From NCBI GenBank assembly GCA_039030125.1, contig JBCCEV010000145.1, positions 1-10,898 on the forward strand: a stretch of DNA of 10,898 bases. Direction: 5' to 3'. A program made the position numbers and the translations under genes. Below, piece by piece: positions 1-6,330 of the stretch. This stretch comes from JBCCEV01 sp039030125. GTDB lineage: Bacteria; Pseudomonadota; Gammaproteobacteria; Ga0077536. The notes below the pieces were generated by a model. The model was given only the letters and a program-made list of their open reading frames with translations. It was not told where the DNA came from and did no database searches. The stretch's first letter is position 1. Each line of letters opens with the position of its first letter.

Positions 1-40
1 AAGGTGACGTGCGGCCGATAAAAAGCGCACAGACAGACGC

Positions 41-70
41 ACAAATTTGTTTTATAAGTATAGATTTTAA
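41..70. other. AT-rich patch at the truncation point of the alpha-E gene
   Basis: Only 4 of these 30 bases are G or C, while the flanking genes are clearly GC-rich. Bases 41-50 (ACAAATTTGT) form a perfect 10-bp palindrome. The patch ends with a TAA (68-70) in frame with the following alpha-E coding sequence, and the alpha-E homology begins almost at once after it. This looks like a junction between unrelated sequences, such as an old insertion, a deletion or an assembly join, but no transposon end can be identified. Confidence 0.5.
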
Positions 71-91
71 CTGACAAACAGCCTTCAGGCG

Positions 92-913
92 GTGGTGGAC
101 GAACAAAACTTCGCCCAGCGGTTCAGCAATACCGATGAGCGCACGATCGTGAAGTTCTACCTCGCCGATCGCAACAATCCAACCTCGGTGCGCAGCTCCC
201 TTGGTTTCGCGCGGGAAAACGCACGCACGGTGCGGGAAATCGTACCGTCCAATGGCTGGGAGGCGATTAACGACCTCTCTCTCTATCTCAATGATCATGT
301 CGAAGGGGCTTTAACCCGCCACGGCCGCGGCAGCTTCCTTAACGAGGTTATCCGCTCGTGCCAATTCATTACAGGTACCATCGACGGCACGATGAGCCGC
401 GATAGCGGCTATCAGTTTTTACAGCTAGGGCGCTATCTCGAACGTGCCGACATGACTTCGCGCATTGTCGACGTGGGTATGGCCAACGTGTTTCCGTGGA
501 TGCAATGGATGGTCGGTGACGCCACGCCCAGCGAGGGTGTCGAAACGAGTCCTTATGAAGGCATTCTATGGATGAGCGTATTGCGCTCGCTCAGCGCGCT
601 GCAGATGTACCGTCGTATTGTTCCGGAGCGAGTCGTGGCATCTGAGGTGATCGAATTCTTGCTTCAGGACAGTGACTTCCCGCGCGCGGTAGCATGTTGC
701 CTGAGTGAAGTGGCCGAAGCCTTAAGCGATTTGCCAGTCAGTGATCGCGCACTCGCTCAAGCGAACGCGGCCCTGCGGCACGTGCGCAGCGCCGATGTCG
801 ATATGATCGTCGCTAAAAGCACCTTGTACGATTTTATCGATGACCTGCAGCGGGAGATCAGCGAGATTCACGCTAGCATTCAAACCACTTGGTTTCTGCC
901 AGCCCTCACTTGA
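92..913 (+). CDS. Alpha-E domain protein (DUF403), 5'-truncated
   Basis: This encodes a helical alpha-E family protein. The family is found with circularly permuted ATP-grasp ligases, transglutaminase-like proteins and Anbu proteases, and is thought to take part in making or processing peptide-like compounds; its biochemical role is not established. The recognisable core is present: a DRNNP/ARENART stretch at residues 26-46 and the signature LGRYLERADMTSR at residues 112-124. The family is usually a little over 300 residues and starts with a first copy of a YWxxRYxERAEN-type helix. That segment, roughly 50-60 residues, is missing here. The in-frame sequence reaches back only to base 71 (after TAA at 68-70), and the first plausible start is GTG 92, with no clear Shine-Dalgarno. 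The product is therefore probably a non-functional or altered remnant. It ends 10 bp from the convergent Anbu gene. Confidence 0.85.
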   Translation: MVDEQNFAQRFSNTDERTIVKFYLADRNNPTSVRSSLGFARENARTVREIVPSNGWEAINDLSLYLNDHVEGALTRHGRGSFLNEVIRSCQFITGTIDGTMSRDSGYQFLQLGRYLERADMTSRIVDVGMANVFPWMQWMVGDATPSEGVETSPYEGILWMSVLRSLSALQMYRRIVPERVVASEVIEFLLQDSDFPRAVACCLSEVAEALSDLPVSDRALAQANAALRHVRSADVDMIVAKSTLYDFIDDLQREISEIHASIQTTWFLPALT

Positions 914-923
914 ACAGCGCTAC

Positions 924-1679
924 TCAATCCTGAAGCTGCTGCTGGTTACGATTACCGTCCCACGTGCTTGCCCAAGCTGGTGGCGGCAGTTGATGAAACG
1001 CATCGATGAGCAGTTGGTCCCAGGAGCGTTTGAGTTCACGTAGATATTCGCTATCGTCTTCTAACGTGATCGGCGCCGGCATCATGAAAGAATCAGCGTG
1101 ATAGACCATCAATTCTATCGGTGGACCGACGGTGACGTTACTGCGCATCGTGGAATCCATTGATACCAGGCCGCACTGCGCGGCGTACTGCAGACTCGTG
1201 GTTCCCTTAATGATGCGATCGAGGATGGGCTTCCCGTACTTGCTCTCGCCGATCTGCATGAACGGCGTCGTTTTGGAAGTGCGGATGTGATTGCCCTGCG
1301 GATAAATCAGCATGATTCGGGGGTTATCCCCTGAGATCTGTCCACCCAGGATCAGGCTCGATTCGTATTCGGGTCCGCCACCGAACTTCTGGATTTGGGC
1401 AACGTTAATGGCACCGACGTAGTCGGCAGCGTCGCTCATGGAGCCGACCGTCGCCAGGTTGGACGGCTTGGCTTCATCAAGGTCTTGACGGATTTGCGTC
1501 ACGACCGCTTGACTGGTCGCGAGGTTGCCGGCGGTGAGCAAGCAAAACTGCCGGCTCCCATCGATCCCAAAGGTATGCATTTTTGAGTAGGTGCTGATCT
1601 GGTCGACGCCTGCGTTGGTGCGGGAATCCGACACGAATATCAAGCCAGTGTCGACCTTAATTCCCACGCAGTAAGTCAT
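924..1679 (-). CDS. Anbu, proteasome beta-subunit-like peptidase
   Basis: This is a 251-residue Ntn-hydrolase of the Anbu (ancestral beta subunit / bacterial proteasome homologue) family, a self-assembling cytoplasmic protease with an N-terminal threonine nucleophile. The start MTYCVGIK places Thr directly after Met, so Met removal alone would expose it. Numbering that Thr as 1, Asp17 (in VSDSRTN) and Lys32 (in TYSKMH) match the proteasomal Thr-Asp-Lys active site. The segment LLTAGNLATSQ at residues 47-57 is also typical. Length is normal for the family and the gene looks intact. The start is fixed by the required Thr2, although no good Shine-Dalgarno is visible. It is convergent with the truncated alpha-E gene, its usual functional partner. 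If that partner is dead, Anbu may be orphaned or may serve ligase/transglutaminase genes elsewhere. Physiological substrates of the family are not well defined. Confidence 0.93.
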   Translation of the reverse strand: MTYCVGIKVDTGLIFVSDSRTNAGVDQISTYSKMHTFGIDGSRQFCLLTAGNLATSQAVVTQIRQDLDEAKPSNLATVGSMSDAADYVGAINVAQIQKFGGGPEYESSLILGGQISGDNPRIMLIYPQGNHIRTSKTTPFMQIGESKYGKPILDRIIKGTTSLQYAAQCGLVSMDSTMRSNVTVGPPIELMVYHADSFMMPAPITLEDDSEYLRELKRSWDQLLIDAFHQLPPPAWASTWDGNRNQQQLQD

Positions 1680-1930
1680 TGTTTTTAACGCCCGCCATAT
1701 TGGAGATGGAACGTCAGCCTAATCGCTTCGCGCACCCTGCGGCAAGTCGAAATCCTAATCGTCAAAAAAACCGCAGCGAGAGCGCAAAATTAATCGTGCC
1801 GACAAAAACACAGCGCTCATCCGAACCGAATTCCCAGGGCTCGAACGCTCGCACGGCGGCGACGAGCGCCCGCCAAACCGAGAGCAACGCAGGGCGATAA
1901 AAATACCCCCCTGGGGTATGATAAACGATC
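1680..1930. other. Divergent intergenic region between Anbu and copA
   Basis: This 251-bp region separates the start of the minus-strand Anbu gene from the start of copA. Its only clear signal is the CsoR-type inverted repeat at its right end. I see no convincing promoter for Anbu and no supported gene on either strand. An 8-bp direct repeat, CCTAATCG (1718-1725 and 1754-1761), is present but may be chance. Confidence 0.5.
1903..1919 (+). promoter_or_regulatory. CsoR-type copper-responsive operator
   Basis: The sequence ATACCCC-CCT-GGGGTAT is a perfect 7-bp inverted repeat with a 3-nt spacer. C/G tracts flanked by ATA/TAT are the form of operator bound by CsoR-family copper sensors, which release DNA when loaded with Cu(I). 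It lies 11 bp before the ATG of a copper-oxidase gene, so copper derepression of copAB is the natural reading. No csoR gene is in the window, so the regulator must lie elsewhere. The right arm overlaps a possible -10 element, TATGAT (1917-1922). With a 17-bp spacer the matching -35 would be GCGATA (1894-1899), which is poor. Confidence 0.7.
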
Positions 1931-3664
1931 ATGTACCCGGACTCACCGTCCCACACTAGAAGCCGCCGCCGGTTCTTGCACCATTCATTACTTGGCTGCG
2001 CGGCGGCCTGCCTGCCGGCTTGGGCGCGCGCTGGCGCGAACGCGCCGTTGCGTGGGATCTCGCCCGTCAGTTCCGCAATGTTCCAACTCGACGTGCGCGA
2101 GAAGTCCGTTGTGATCGATAAGCAGATAGGCCGCGCGATTTGTATCAACGATCAGCTACCGGCCCCCCTCCTGCGCTGGCGTGAAGGCGATCAAGTCACG
2201 CTGGCGGTGACCAACCACCTTGCCGTCGATACCTCAATTCATTGGCATGGGATCTTATTACCGCCCGAGATGGATGGCGTTCCCGGTGTCAGTTTTGCGG
2301 GAATAAAACCAGGTGAAACCTTCACCTATCAATTTCCTGTAGCCCAAGCGGGAACCTATTGGTACCACAGTCATTCAGGTTTACAGGAACAAGCCGGTCA
2401 CTACGGTCCAATCGTGATCGATCCGGCGGGTCCCGATCCGGTTCAATACGATCGCGAACATCTGGTGGTGTTATCCGATTGGACATTCGAAGATCCACAT
2501 CACCTTTTCGCCAAACTGAAAAAATCGAGCGACGTTTATAACTACCAGCAACGCACCGTTGTCGAGTTTTTCTCCGACCTTCGCAAACAGGGACTGAAAA
2601 ATGCGTGGCGCAACCGCACCATGTGGGGCGCGATGCGCATGAATCCAGCGGATATCGCGGATGTGACGGGGTCCGCCTATACCTATCTCATCAACGGTCA
2701 CGGTCCGGCCGCTAATTGGACCTGTTTATTCGAGCCCGGCGAGCGGGTGCGATTGCGTTTTATCAACGCTGCCGCGATGTCAATATTTAACGTGCGGATC
2801 CCAGGCCTGCCCATGCAGATCGTGCAAGCTGATGGTTTAAACGTGCGGCCGGTGGAGGTCGATGAATTTCAAATCGGCGTCGCAGAGACTTTCGATGTGA
2901 TCGTTAAGCCCGAACAAGACCGGGCATTCACGATCTTCGCCGAAGGCAATGACCGCAGCGGGTTTGCGCGCGCTACGCTTGCTACTAAAAACACCAGCGT
3001 GGCCGAGGTGCCCAAAATGCGGCCGACACCGCGCTTGTCCATGCGCGATATGGCCATGGACCATTCAGATCATGGCCACACTGAGTCGCACGCCCATCAC
3101 GGTGGCGACACCACGAGGCAAATGCAGGAACATCAACACCCTCACGGTCCGGGCGTCGTCGGGCTGGCGGCGCGACCGACCAATCGGCTTGCAGAGCGAC
3201 CTGTGGGTCTTGAAGCGGTTGATCATCGCGTGTTGGTTTACACCGATCTCAAAAGCCTCGATCCCAACCCCGATCCGCGCGCTCCTGCTCGGGAACTAGA
3301 GCTGCATCTCACCAGCAATATGGAACGCTATATGTGGTCGTTCGATGGCGTTAAGTTTTCAGAAGTCGATGGGCCTATCGAATTCACGCATGGCGAGCGG
3401 CTTCGCCTGACGCTCGTGAACGACACGATGATGCCGCACCCTATTCATTTACACGGAATGTTCTTCGACGTAGTGACGCGAAATGATCGGTTCAAGCCGC
3501 GCAAGCACACCATCGTCGTCAAACCCGGCGAGAAGCTGTCGGTCGACATCACCGCCAACGCGCTCGGCGATTGGGCGTTTCATTGCCACCTTCTCTATCA
3601 CATGCATGCCGGCATGATGCGCGTTGTTTCGGTCCGGGAACCTGGCGGTGCCGCGCCCTCATGA
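1931..3664 (+). CDS. copA: Multicopper oxidase, CopA copper-resistance family, Tat-exported
   Basis: This 577-residue periplasmic multicopper oxidase probably oxidises Cu(I) and/or binds copper in the periplasm to give tolerance. The N-terminus carries a Tat signal (RSRRRFLHHS at residues 10-19, followed by a hydrophobic Ala-rich stretch to about 35), consistent with export after folding with copper. All four copper-binding motifs are present: HWHG at 104-107, WYHSH at 144-148, HPIHLHG at 503-509 and HCHLLYHMHAGM at 551-562. Cys552, His557 and Met562 fit the type 1 site. Residues 371-408 form a linker with nine His and four Met, likely a copper-collecting segment. ATG 1931 is the first possible start, since an in-frame TAA lies at 1922-1924. 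No normal Shine-Dalgarno precedes it; the GGGG of the CsoR box is too far away. The stop codon overlaps the copB start (ATGA). Confidence 0.95.
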   Translation: MYPDSPSHTRSRRRFLHHSLLGCAAACLPAWARAGANAPLRGISPVSSAMFQLDVREKSVVIDKQIGRAICINDQLPAPLLRWREGDQVTLAVTNHLAVDTSIHWHGILLPPEMDGVPGVSFAGIKPGETFTYQFPVAQAGTYWYHSHSGLQEQAGHYGPIVIDPAGPDPVQYDREHLVVLSDWTFEDPHHLFAKLKKSSDVYNYQQRTVVEFFSDLRKQGLKNAWRNRTMWGAMRMNPADIADVTGSAYTYLINGHGPAANWTCLFEPGERVRLRFINAAAMSIFNVRIPGLPMQIVQADGLNVRPVEVDEFQIGVAETFDVIVKPEQDRAFTIFAEGNDRSGFARATLATKNTSVAEVPKMRPTPRLSMRDMAMDHSDHGHTESHAHHGGDTTRQMQEHQHPHGPGVVGLAARPTNRLAERPVGLEAVDHRVLVYTDLKSLDPNPDPRAPARELELHLTSNMERYMWSFDGVKFSEVDGPIEFTHGERLRLTLVNDTMMPHPIHLHGMFFDVVTRNDRFKPRKHTIVVKPGEKLSVDITANALGDWAFHCHLLYHMHAGMMRVVSVREPGGAAPS

Positions 3665-4401
3665 AGCATGTCATCGTGCTCACCGCACTGACGATCTTCG
3701 AAGCAAGCGGCGGGGAGTTCGACAGCAACTCCCAAGCGCGCCAGGCTTTGCGCGCGTCGCACGGGGGTCAGTCTTTTGGATACATCAGCGGGGAGCGGCT
3801 TGAATACCAGGCCCTGGAACGCTCTCCACAGGCGATTTGGGAAGCACAAGCGTGGTGGGGTAGCGATGACCACAAACTTTGGTTTAAGACCGAAGGAGAG
3901 TTTGACACCCACGCCGATCAATTCGAGGAGATGGAATATCAGTTGCTCTACAGCCGCGCGACGCTCCCGTTTTGGGACCTACAGGCGGGCTTTCGGCAAG
4001 ATTTTTCACCCGACACCACCCGCAGTTACGCGACTATCGGTGTGATGGGCCTAGCGCCCTATTGGTTCGAGGTCGATGCCGCGCTGTTCGTCAGCCATAA
4101 AGGCAAGGTCTCCGCGCGTTTGGAACTGGAGTACGACTTGCGGGTGACCCAGCGCGCGATTCTACAACCGCGAGTGGAACTCAACGGCGCGTTCGCAGAT
4201 GACGCGGGGCTGGAACAGGGCTCTGGTTTAACGCACGCCGATGTCGGAATACGGTTACGCTATGAATTTACACGCCAATTTGCACCTTACTTTGGTGTTG
4301 AGTGGTCTACGCACGTCGGCGAAACCGCAGATCGCAAGCAATTGAGCGGCGAGGACACGGCGGCTACCATGTTGGTCGCTGGCATACGGCTATGGTTCTA
4401 A
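3661..4401 (+). CDS. copB: CopB outer-membrane copper-resistance protein
   Basis: This 246-residue CopB-family outer-membrane protein works with CopA in copper tolerance; its exact mechanism (copper binding or restricting entry) is not settled. Visible family features are the ALYSRA-like segment LLYSRATLPFWDLQAGFRQD (residues 98-117), then GLAPYWFEVDAALF, LEYDLRVTQRAILQPR, LRYEFTRQFAPYFGVEW, and a C-terminal RLWF ending in Phe as expected for barrel assembly. The start is taken at ATG 3661, within the ATGA overlap with copA. That gives translational coupling and a short N-terminal hydrophobic stretch (about residues 3-17) as signal peptide. An earlier in-frame ATG at 3571 would lie inside copA and spoil the signal. 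The Met/His-rich N-terminal extension seen in many CopB proteins is absent, so this is a short form. Confidence 0.93.
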   Translation: MKHVIVLTALTIFEASGGEFDSNSQARQALRASHGGQSFGYISGERLEYQALERSPQAIWEAQAWWGSDDHKLWFKTEGEFDTHADQFEEMEYQLLYSRATLPFWDLQAGFRQDFSPDTTRSYATIGVMGLAPYWFEVDAALFVSHKGKVSARLELEYDLRVTQRAILQPRVELNGAFADDAGLEQGSGLTHADVGIRLRYEFTRQFAPYFGVEWSTHVGETADRKQLSGEDTAATMLVAGIRLWF

Positions 4402-4628
4402 GGTTGCCGTCGCAATCGTTCGCAATGGATGGCGTCGAAACGATTTGCCGGCTGCTTCGCGCGGCTTCGAACCGCTCGCCGAGCTTGGACGCTCGCTAAA
4501 ACGCGCCGACGGCACAAGCGGGGTTAGGGGCGCGTAAAAACCCCCAAGCCTTACACCTGAATATTGCGGCGACTCGCTCGGCGCCACGCAACACCGCTCA
4601 TGTGCCTCACGCATCGCCCGCGCCGCGA

Positions 4629-4657
4629 GTGACCATCACACCTCATTGCCCTATAGT
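4629..4657 (+). promoter_or_regulatory. Candidate sigma70-type promoter for the NorEF-like cluster
   Basis: The -35 candidate is GTGACC (4629-4634; four of six consensus positions). A spacer of exactly 17 bp leads to -10 TATAGT (4652-4657; five of six). Transcription would start near 4664, about 20 nt before the gene. This is the best promoter-like element I found in the window, but it was found by eye only. Confidence 0.5.
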
Positions 4658-4670
4658 GACGGATGTCACT
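4655..4670. promoter_or_regulatory. Perfect inverted repeat AGTGAC-N4-GTCACT, likely operator
   Basis: The sequence AGTGAC GGAT GTCACT is a perfect 6-bp inverted repeat with a 4-nt centre. It overlaps the end of the -10 element and the predicted start point of transcription, the classic position for a repressor site. If included in the mRNA it could also form a small hairpin ending 2 nt before the Shine-Dalgarno. It does not match the FNR/NnrR or NsrR motifs I know, so the binding protein is unknown. Confidence 0.5.
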
Positions 4671-4671
4671 T

Positions 4672-4679
4672 GGGGAGGT
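4672..4679 (+). promoter_or_regulatory. Strong Shine-Dalgarno fixing the start at 4686
   Basis: GGGGAGGT is a near-ideal ribosome-binding site, six nucleotides before ATG 4686. It excludes the longer reading that begins at 4602, whose extra 28 residues are polar and look like translated promoter DNA. Confidence 0.85.
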
Positions 4680-4685
4680 CGACAT

Positions 4686-5378
4686 ATGAATAGCAAGAGC
4701 CAAATGGTTTGTATTTGGGGCGGTTTTGGTTTCGCCGCAGTGTGCTTAATGGGGTTTATATTGGCGGGTTTTATTCCGCCCATGTCGCCAAGCCTGAGCG
4801 CGCGGGAGATAGCCGCTATCTACAGCGAGAATACGCTGTCGATGCGTTTCGCTGTGCTATTGATTATGACCAGCGCCGGTTTTATCTGTTTTTTCGTGGC
4901 CGGTATCGCCTCGCAGCTACAGCGCATTGAAGGCGGCACCGGGCCTTACACGATGGCGCAGATCTCGGCAGGCTCGCTCACCGCCTTAATTTTTGTATTC
5001 GCGGCCGTGTTCTATACACAAGCCGCGTTTCGCCCGGATCGGGCACCGGAATTCATTCGTATCATGAATGATCTTGGCTGGACGACGATGCTAATGACTT
5101 TCGCGCCCTTCATCTTTCAGAATTTCGCGATCGCCTTATGCATACTGTCCGATCAAAACGAAACACCGATCTTTCCGCGTTGGGTCGGCTACTACAATTT
5201 CTGGGTCGCGGTATCTTTCATCCCGGGCGGCATGCTCACCTTCTTCAAAACGGGGCCGTTCGCATGGGACGGACTGTTCGTGTGGTGGGTGCCCTTCACG
5301 ATGTTTTTTGGATGGTATGTCCTCATGTTCTTCATAGTCCGCAAGGCGGCACTAACCGGAGTACCGGGAACAACCTAA
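4686..5378 (+). CDS. Six-helix integral membrane protein of unknown function, in a NorEF-like cluster
   Basis: This 230-residue inner-membrane protein is one whose function I do not recognise. Hydrophobic segments fall at about residues 8-30, 53-76, 92-114, 133-154, 168-187 and 195-217, giving six predicted membrane helices. Loops are aromatic-rich (IPPMSPSLSAREIAAIYSE, FPRWVGYYNFW, FAWDGLFVWWVPF). It has no heme-copper histidine set, so it is not the missing catalytic subunit. It is the first gene behind the promoter and palindrome, with a strong Shine-Dalgarno, and 11 bp separate it from the NorE-like gene, so the three genes are probably co-transcribed. From this context I infer a role as accessory or assembly partner of the subunit III/IV-like proteins, or of a membrane enzyme they serve. 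Confidence 0.85.
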   Translation: MNSKSQMVCIWGGFGFAAVCLMGFILAGFIPPMSPSLSAREIAAIYSENTLSMRFAVLLIMTSAGFICFFVAGIASQLQRIEGGTGPYTMAQISAGSLTALIFVFAAVFYTQAAFRPDRAPEFIRIMNDLGWTTMLMTFAPFIFQNFAIALCILSDQNETPIFPRWVGYYNFWVAVSFIPGGMLTFFKTGPFAWDGLFVWWVPFTMFFGWYVLMFFIVRKAALTGVPGTT

Positions 5379-5389
5379 CTCACTAACAT

Positions 5390-5977
5390 ATGCGTGAATC
5401 TACTCTGAAGCCGCAGGCGGCTGAGCCACACCTGCCCGGTGAAACCGGAGTGTGGATGTTTATCATCGGCGACGTCGTCATTTTCTCGCTATTTTTTGGC
5501 GTCTTCATTTACTACCGCGCCGCAGATGTTGCGTTATATGCTGCCTCGCAGCTCACCCTGAATCAGGTCCTGGGCGCATTCAATACCGTCTTGCTGCTAT
5601 CGAGTTCCTGGTTCGTGGCGCTAGCCGTCCATGCCGCCCGCCATGCCAGGGCGCGCCTAAGCGCGCGATTGTTGGTGGCCGCGGCCGGCTGCGGCATCGG
5701 CTTTGTCATCGTCAAATACTTCGAGTGGAGCGAGAAGATCGGCGCGGGCTATACCCTCGTCACCAACGACTTCTTCATGTACTACTTTCTCCTTACTGGA
5801 ATACACCTACTCCATGTGCTGATTGGGATCGGAGTTCTTAGCTTTCTCTGGTCGGTCATTGTTAAGGGCGACACGAGCGAGAACACCATCGTGGTCTTGG
5901 AAAGTGGCGCCAGCTTCTGGCATTTGGTCGATATTCTTTGGATCGCTTTGTTCGCACTTTTGTATTTGATGCGCTGA
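5390..5977 (+). CDS. NorE-like / cytochrome c oxidase subunit III-family protein
   Basis: This 195-residue protein of the heme-copper oxidase subunit III superfamily has the short five-helix form typical of NorE. Helices lie near residues 21-42, 60-82, 91-112, 126-152 and 176-194. Family marks include PGETGVWMFIIGD near the N-terminus, LLTGIHLLHVLIG in the fourth helix and SFWHLVDILWI in the last. NorE-type proteins support nitric oxide reductase in denitrifiers without being strictly part of the catalytic core; related short subunit III proteins also occur in unrelated clusters. No norB, norC or cox catalytic gene is in the window, so the partner is unknown and I give no gene symbol. ATG 5390 lacks a Shine-Dalgarno and probably depends on coupling to the upstream gene 11 bp away. 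Confidence 0.88.
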   Translation: MRESTLKPQAAEPHLPGETGVWMFIIGDVVIFSLFFGVFIYYRAADVALYAASQLTLNQVLGAFNTVLLLSSSWFVALAVHAARHARARLSARLLVAAAGCGIGFVIVKYFEWSEKIGAGYTLVTNDFFMYYFLLTGIHLLHVLIGIGVLSFLWSVIVKGDTSENTIVVLESGASFWHLVDILWIALFALLYLMR

Positions 5978-5988
5978 GTAACACGGAT

Positions 5989-6258
5989 ATGACTCTGAAT
6001 TCACGCATTACCTACATCTGGATCGTTTTGATCCTCGCGACGTTTTTGTCCTGGCAGTTTGGCCACGGCTTTGGATTTGGGGAGGATTATCGATCCGCGA
6101 CCACTGCTATCCTCGTCATCACCTTTATCAAAATTCGCTTCGTGTTTCTCGATTTCATGGAACTGCGCGCGGCACCGCTGCCATTACGACTGGCTTTCGA
6201 GACCTGGGGAATTGGGATGTGCGCGATACTGGTTGGCCTATATTGGACCGGCGCATAA
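5989..6258 (+). CDS. NorF-like / prokaryotic cytochrome c oxidase subunit IV-family protein
   Basis: This 89-residue membrane protein has three hydrophobic helices at about residues 9-25, 35-54 and 66-86. The segment with KIRFVFLDFMELRAAP is the hallmark of the prokaryotic subunit IV / NorF family, in which it joins the second and third helices. It follows the NorE-like gene after 11 bp, the usual norE-norF order. The start ATG 5989 gives the correct N-terminus. An in-frame start at 5938 would lie inside the NorE-like gene and add a non-family extension. Function is inferred only by family: accessory or assembly factor of a heme-copper type complex. The catalytic partner is not in the window. 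Confidence 0.87.
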   Translation: MTLNSRITYIWIVLILATFLSWQFGHGFGFGEDYRSATTAILVITFIKIRFVFLDFMELRAAPLPLRLAFETWGIGMCAILVGLYWTGA

Positions 6259-6330
6259 ATTCGCGCGCAGCCCGGTCGGACCGGCGGTGTTAGGATCCCG
6301 TGATCGATTTAGGTTGGCGCCGTACCTCGC

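Larger units (their letters stand above)
4402..4685. other. Intergenic region between copB and the NorEF-like cluster
   Basis: This 284-bp region contains a loose inverted repeat, GGGGTT (4520-4525) with AACCCC (4539-4544), and, at its right end, the promoter, palindrome and Shine-Dalgarno described separately. The loose repeat has a 13-nt loop and no T run after it, so I do not call it a terminator. No gene is supported in the rest. Confidence 0.5.

Noticed and set aside
1718..1761. Two copies of CCTAATCG 36 bp apart
   Set aside because: An 8-bp match in this length of DNA is not strong evidence, and there is no third copy or promoter context.
1679..1900. Plus-strand reading frame of 73 codons between Anbu and copA
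   Set aside because: It starts with TTG overlapping the Anbu start, has no ribosome-binding site, and its Asn/Arg/Ser/Gln-rich low-complexity product resembles no protein family.
1762..1932. Minus-strand frame of 56 codons with a hydrophobic product, starting inside the copA start region
   Set aside because: The composition is more protein-like than other shadows, but there is no Shine-Dalgarno, the first codons are the CsoR palindrome itself, and I recognise no family. A homology search would settle it.
3571..3660. Upstream in-frame start for copB
   Set aside because: It would add 30 residues encoded within copA and bury the hydrophobic signal segment; the ATGA overlap at 3661 is the better start.
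4520..4544. GGGGTT/AACCCC inverted repeat as a terminator of copAB
   Set aside because: A six-base stem with a 13-base loop and no following T run on either strand; too weak to call.
6272..6284. CCGGT-CGG-ACCGG inverted repeat after the NorF-like gene
   Set aside because: The stem is only five bases and no T tract follows, so it is probably chance in GC-rich DNA.
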